This document shows, one piece after another, positions 15,796 to 19,253 of a DNA stretch of 19,253 bases. The position numbers and the translations under genes are program-made. This DNA comes from an uncultured Veillonella sp. GTDB taxonomy: Bacteria; Bacillota; Negativicutes; Veillonellales; Veillonellaceae. Location of the stretch: the NCBI GenBank assembly GCA_902478055.1, contig CABSJL010000021.1:1-19253 (forward strand). Reading direction: 5' to 3'. The notes below the pieces were generated by a model. That model was not told the DNA's origin. It did not search any database and saw only the letters and a program-made list of their open reading frames with translations. The stretch's first letter is position 1. Every line of letters starts with the position of its first letter.

Positions 15796-16662
15796 TTAAG
15801 GTTGAGCTTCGTTTTTGGCATAATGTATGCCTCTATACTCCTTGTAAGGTGTATGCAAATCAGCAAATACAGCATCATGTTTAGCTACGCGCTGTTCTAC
15901 TGGTGGTAGTTGCATATAATCGCCCCAAATGAGACGTAAATATCTTTCATACCCTTTCATAACTGGTATTTGATGACCTTCAAAATCCTTATATACAACA
16001 GATTCGAAGTCTTCTCGAGGATGACGCAGCTTCATACCCTTCAAACTGCCAATTAATTCAGTACACTCCTTACTCGTATTGAAATCGTATTTAGTCATTT
16101 GCTTTTCCGCAAAGCGCCAAATATGATACCGTAACGACTGACTAGAAAATACCTTGTAAATACATCCTGCTAATGCACGATACATCGGTCCTTTATTATC
16201 AGGCAATCGTTGAGCATTAAAAAGTGCAAAGGTCATGGCCCACATCAATTGCAGTGTACGACTAATTTTACCTGGTGCACATCCATCAATAGGCATAATT
16301 TCAAGAGCCAAACCATGACAAATATCTTCGTGCATACTATGACGATTAATAAATGTCGTATTGTTATCTCGAATAGAAGCACCCGCATCATGATAAATAT
16401 GATTTCGATCAGTTCGACAATACGTATACTGTTCTGTATCTGCATATTTAGGCCATAATTCAGCTAATTTTTCATAATCGGGACGTGGCATAAATAAATC
16501 TAAATCATCATCCCAAGGGATAAAACCATTATGACGTATAGCCCCAATGAGACCACCGCCACAGAGGTAAAAGCGCAAATTATGTTTGTCACAAAAATCT
16601 TTAAAGTACAGCAACATAGCAAGCTCTTTTTCTTGTATTTCCTTTGTCATAGATGTACTCAT
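15796..16662 (-). CDS. LicD-family phosphotransferase
   Basis: LicD proteins transfer phosphocholine or other phospho-alditol groups from CDP donors to glycans. The 288 residues include LRFYLCGGGLIGAIRHNG (29-46) and FIPWDDDLDLFMPR (47-60), with the acidic cluster D51-D53 and D55 of the nucleotidyltransferase-like active site. An in-frame TTG at 16677 would overlap the upstream gene by 4 bases but has no ribosome site. The ATG at 16662 has AGAGG five bases before it and is chosen. The adjoining IspD-like gene could supply its CDP donor. Confidence 0.92.
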   Translation of the reverse strand: MSTSMTKEIQEKELAMLLYFKDFCDKHNLRFYLCGGGLIGAIRHNGFIPWDDDLDLFMPRPDYEKLAELWPKYADTEQYTYCRTDRNHIYHDAGASIRDNNTTFINRHSMHEDICHGLALEIMPIDGCAPGKISRTLQLMWAMTFALFNAQRLPDNKGPMYRALAGCIYKVFSSQSLRYHIWRFAEKQMTKYDFNTSKECTELIGSLKGMKLRHPREDFESVVYKDFEGHQIPVMKGYERYLRLIWGDYMQLPPVEQRVAKHDAVFADLHTPYKEYRGIHYAKNEAQP

Positions 16663-16673
16663 AGGGACCTCTT

Positions 16674-17360
16674 TCAACGTAATACAGCTAATACTGTATC
16701 AATCATCGTTTTTATATCTTGTAAAAAAGAAAACTCCTTAATACTCTTTAAATTCCAAGCCATCTTGCCCGGTAAAACCTCATTTATATAGACTTCATCA
16801 ACATTTTGAGCATTTTGTAAAAGTTGATCTTCATCTTTATAAGCAATGCTTGCCACACTAGTTACACCAGCTGGTAATAATAGGGTTGCCTTCATTTCAT
16901 CGGTATAAGCCGCCACATAGCGAGGCACCTCTGGTCTTGTGCCGACAAAGCTCATATCGCCTAACAGGATATTAATCAGCTGAGGCAATTCATCAAGACG
17001 ACAACTACGAAGCATATTTCCAACCTTAGTAACGCGCATATCATTTTGTGATGTTACTTGCGCACCTAATGATTCTGCATTTTTTACCATAGTGCGGAAT
17101 TTATAGATGCCAAAGGTACGACCATATTGTGTAACCCGAGTTTGACGAAAGAAAACCTCTCCTTCGCTATCCCGTTTAATCATAATGGCTAACACAAGAA
17201 ATACAGGGCTTAACATAATGAGCATACCTGCGGCCATAAGGCGGTCAAAAATACTTTTACATAAAAGGCTTGTTCGTCTTTGATTTAATATTTCAAAGTA
17301 AGGACGTACCTCTTCACACTGTAATTCTTTGGGTAGATCGTGAAAGTTTTTTACTAGCAT
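16674..17360 (-). CDS. Initiating phosphoglycosyl transferase (bacterial sugar transferase, PglC-like)
   Basis: A short monotopic phosphoglycosyl transferase of 228 residues that moves a sugar phosphate from a UDP-sugar to undecaprenyl phosphate, starting the repeat unit. It has a re-entrant hydrophobic helix (about 41-62), KFRTM (87-91), the catalytic D123-E124 in RLDELPQLINIL, and GDMSFVGTRPE (134-144). The last motif has threonine where GPRPE is usual. A roughly 30-residue leader precedes the core. The ATG overlaps the aminotransferase stop by 7 bases. Its ribosome site is weak (AAGGA about ten bases away), consistent with coupled translation. The aminotransferase next to it suggests an amino-sugar phosphate as substrate. 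Confidence 0.92.
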   Translation of the reverse strand: MLVKNFHDLPKELQCEEVRPYFEILNQRRTSLLCKSIFDRLMAAGMLIMLSPVFLVLAIMIKRDSEGEVFFRQTRVTQYGRTFGIYKFRTMVKNAESLGAQVTSQNDMRVTKVGNMLRSCRLDELPQLINILLGDMSFVGTRPEVPRYVAAYTDEMKATLLLPAGVTSVASIAYKDEDQLLQNAQNVDEVYINEVLPGKMAWNLKSIKEFSFLQDIKTMIDTVLAVLR

Positions 17361-18553
17361 TCCGTAATAATCCTTTTAAATGTTTCAATGATATATTGCA
17401 CTTCTTCATCTGTTAACAATGTATGAAGAGACAATGTGATTTCATTTTTAAACTGATTATATGCATTTGGATAATCATCAATAGTGAATCCTAGATTCTT
17501 GTAAGCCGTGTGCATCGGAATTGGTTTGTAATGGACATTCGTTGCAATACCAGCTTCAGCCATAGCTTCAATTACCTTGTTTCGATATTCAGCATCTCGT
17601 CCATCTAAACGTACTAAATACAAGTGACCACTACTTTGATGTTCATCAGTATAATGATGTAGCAATGTAACAGGTAAATCCTTAAATGCTGAATCATAAG
17701 CTTCGATAATTTCTTTACGACGTGCTAACAGTTTTGGATATCGTTCAAATTGAGCTAGCCCAATAGCCGCCATAATATCGGTCATATTACATTTATAGTA
17801 GGTACCCTTGATATCGTATTCCCAAGCGCCTGCTTTTGTTTTAGCAAGAGCGTCTTTATCTTGACCATGCAAAGATAACAACTGAAATTGCTTATAAATG
17901 ACATCATCATCAATACCATCTATGTGTCGCCATGTAGCACAGCCGCCTTCAGCAGTTGTAAAATTCTTTACTGCATGGAATGAGAAGCTGCTAAAATCAG
18001 CTACATTACCTGTTGGTGTACCTTTATATGAAGCCCCAAAGGAGTGTGCACAGTCCGCTACAATAGGAATATGTGCCAATGCTTTTTGAATATCATTAGA
18101 TGGTGTAAATAGAGATTTCTTTTCTTCTACAATGGAACGCAAACGATCGTAGTCACAAGGGACCCCTGCAATATCTACTGGAATTATAGCTTTTGTTTTT
18201 GGCGTAATAACACGAGCCACAGCATCGTAATCCATTTCAAATGAATCTTTTTGGGTATCTACAAGAACTAGTGTAGCCCCCACATGAACAACAGGACTTG
18301 CACTAGCGGTATAGGAATAAGCACTAGTAATTACTTCATCACCGGGGCCAATACCTAATACACGAAGAGACATCTCAAGCGCCGCGGTAGCAGAGTTTAA
18401 ACAAACAGCTTTAGGTGTACCTAACTGTGCCGCAATTTTTTTCTCTAATTCTTTTGTGCGCGGACCAGTTGTAATCCAACCACTTTTTAAGGCTTCTACA
18501 ACTTCATTGATTTCTAACTGTGTAATATCTGGAGGGGAAAAATTAATTTTCAT
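17354..18553 (-). CDS. DegT/DnrJ/EryC1/StrS-family sugar aminotransferase
   Basis: PLP-dependent enzyme of 399 residues that aminates a keto-sugar nucleotide, as in PglE, PseC and ArnB. Family segments are SGWITTGPRT (24-33), CLNSATAALE (51-60), GDEVITSAYSYTAS (71-84), VADCAHSFGA (165-174) and SFHAVKNFTTAEGG, with the PLP lysine at K196. Three in-frame starts lie close together: GTG 18562, ATG 18559 and ATG 18553. Only the last has a normally spaced ribosome site (GAGG, eight bases). The 4,6-dehydratase that would make its keto-sugar is not in the window. It follows the kinase homologue by about 70 bp, in the only sizeable gap of this operon. Confidence 0.92.
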   Translation of the reverse strand: MKINFSPPDITQLEINEVVEALKSGWITTGPRTKELEKKIAAQLGTPKAVCLNSATAALEMSLRVLGIGPGDEVITSAYSYTASASPVVHVGATLVLVDTQKDSFEMDYDAVARVITPKTKAIIPVDIAGVPCDYDRLRSIVEEKKSLFTPSNDIQKALAHIPIVADCAHSFGASYKGTPTGNVADFSSFSFHAVKNFTTAEGGCATWRHIDGIDDDVIYKQFQLLSLHGQDKDALAKTKAGAWEYDIKGTYYKCNMTDIMAAIGLAQFERYPKLLARRKEIIEAYDSAFKDLPVTLLHHYTDEHQSSGHLYLVRLDGRDAEYRNKVIEAMAEAGIATNVHYKPIPMHTAYKNLGFTIDDYPNAYNQFKNEITLSLHTLLTDEEVQYIIETFKRIITEC

Positions 18554-18624
18554 ATACATCACCTCATGACTTTCTGTACCTTATGGATACGCTTGATTTA
18601 TCAAATCATTTATATTAATTACTA

Positions 18625-19236
18625 CTACGCATCAATTACGATGGATCCTAGTAGAGGAATACCAACTTGAGTCAGTCGTTTCTTAGCCTCTATTAAATCT
18701 TTAGGGCTTGCCACTTCATTTTTAACAACAAGCATAACGCCATCAGATTTTTCAGCTAATACAATAGCATCCGTAACATCTAATACAGGTGGTGTATCAA
18801 TGATAACCACATCGTATTCATCGCGAATATACTCCCAAATTGTAGACAACTTACTAGAATCTACTACTTCAGAAGGATGCTCAACGATCTCGCCCGCTGT
18901 AAGCACATCTAAATGAGGAACTATATTACGATGAATCGTTAAATCTTCATCCATAATTACCGCATTGGTGAGACCTTTATTTTGTACATTGAATGCTACA
19001 TGCTGTACTGGGTTGCGTAAATTACCATCTACTAAAAGAACTTTATTATTATTCTTTGATAAAGCTATTGCCGTATTTGCCGCTACCTCAGAGGTACCTT
19101 CTCCACTAGTAGCCGCTGTAATACAAATTATCTTACTTTTATGTTGATTGCATACGTATTGTAAATTGCTGCGCAATGTACGATATGCCTCTACAAGCGG
19201 TGTATCACCACGTTCATTAGAAATTAGTCTAATCAT
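18625..19236 (-). CDS. CpsD/YwqD-like tyrosine-kinase homologue with degenerate Walker A
   Basis: A 203-residue cytoplasmic P-loop protein related to bacterial BY-kinases, which autophosphorylate and control polysaccharide chain length with a Wzz-type partner. The family start (TPLVEAYRTLRSNLQ, 12-26), the A' motif LLVDGNLR (67-74, D70) and Walker B VVIIDTPP (143-150, D147) are present. The P-loop reads TSGEGTSE (43-50): the essential GKS/T lysine is T48 and the following S/T position is E50. The nucleotide sequence confirms this (GGT ACC TCT GAG). The usual C-terminal tyrosine cluster is absent and the protein ends GSIVIDA. It is probably not an active kinase. GAGAGG precedes the ATG. Upstream genes, probably a Wzz-like partner, lie outside the window. 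Confidence 0.85.
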   Translation of the reverse strand: MIRLISNERGDTPLVEAYRTLRSNLQYVCNQHKSKIICITAATSGEGTSEVAANTAIALSKNNNKVLLVDGNLRNPVQHVAFNVQNKGLTNAVIMDEDLTIHRNIVPHLDVLTAGEIVEHPSEVVDSSKLSTIWEYIRDEYDVVIIDTPPVLDVTDAIVLAEKSDGVMLVVKNEVASPKDLIEAKKRLTQVGIPLLGSIVIDA

Positions 19237-19253
19237 ATTAACCTCTCACTTTG

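Noticed and set aside
18594..18608. Small inverted repeat TGATTT/AAATCA between the kinase and aminotransferase genes, considered as a terminator
   Set aside because: A six-bp A/T-only stem without a T run is too weak, and the operon appears to continue through it.

Overview
The window looks like chromosomal DNA of an anaerobic, low-to-moderate G+C bacterium. Gene content and codon style best fit a Negativicute close to Veillonella, but this is an inference from memory and was not searched. All 17 supported genes lie on the minus strand, so transcription runs from high to low coordinates. No tRNA, rRNA, CRISPR array or insertion sequence was seen. No gene-free stretch exceeds 300 bases.

Right and centre (19236 down to 5447): one long, tightly packed surface-polysaccharide operon of the Wzx/Wzy type. 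In transcription order it encodes a CpsD/YwqD-like tyrosine-kinase homologue, a DegT-family aminosugar aminotransferase, a short initiating phosphoglycosyl transferase, LicD, an IspD/TarI-like cytidylyltransferase, an extended SDR, a GT4 glycosyltransferase, a Wzy/ligase-like membrane protein, a TupA-type ATP-grasp enzyme, a CapA-like protein, a Wzx flippase, a UDP-glucuronate 4-epimerase, UDP-glucose dehydrogenase and a VanZ-family protein. Gaps are mostly short or are overlaps, and a strong 17-bp terminator hairpin follows vanZ. The operon start lies beyond the right edge. The genes suggest a lipid-linked repeat unit that contains a uronic acid and an amino sugar, carries a CDP-activated phospho-substituent, and may have an amino-acid or peptide decoration.

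Middle (5306 to 4330): a separately transcribed gene with its own promoter and terminator, encoding a CpsB/YwqE-like PHP-domain phosphatase homologue. Nearly all expected metal ligands are replaced. The kinase homologue at the head of the capsule operon has also lost the Walker A lysine and the C-terminal tyrosine tail. A tyrosine kinase/phosphatase pair that appears dead on both sides is the most striking observation here.

Left (4325 to 60): the class III anaerobic ribonucleotide reductase gene nrdD, its activase gene nrdG, and a CLC-family anion transporter gene only 2 bp after nrdG. nrdD has a good sigma70-type promoter overlapped by two NrdR-box-like sites 32 bp apart, and a terminator-like hairpin in its leader. 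A second hairpin separates nrdD from nrdG, and a weaker promoter with one NrdR-like half-perfect site precedes nrdG. Five track starts were revised or questioned on ribosome-binding-site grounds (nrdG, licD, the epimerase, the aminotransferase, capA).
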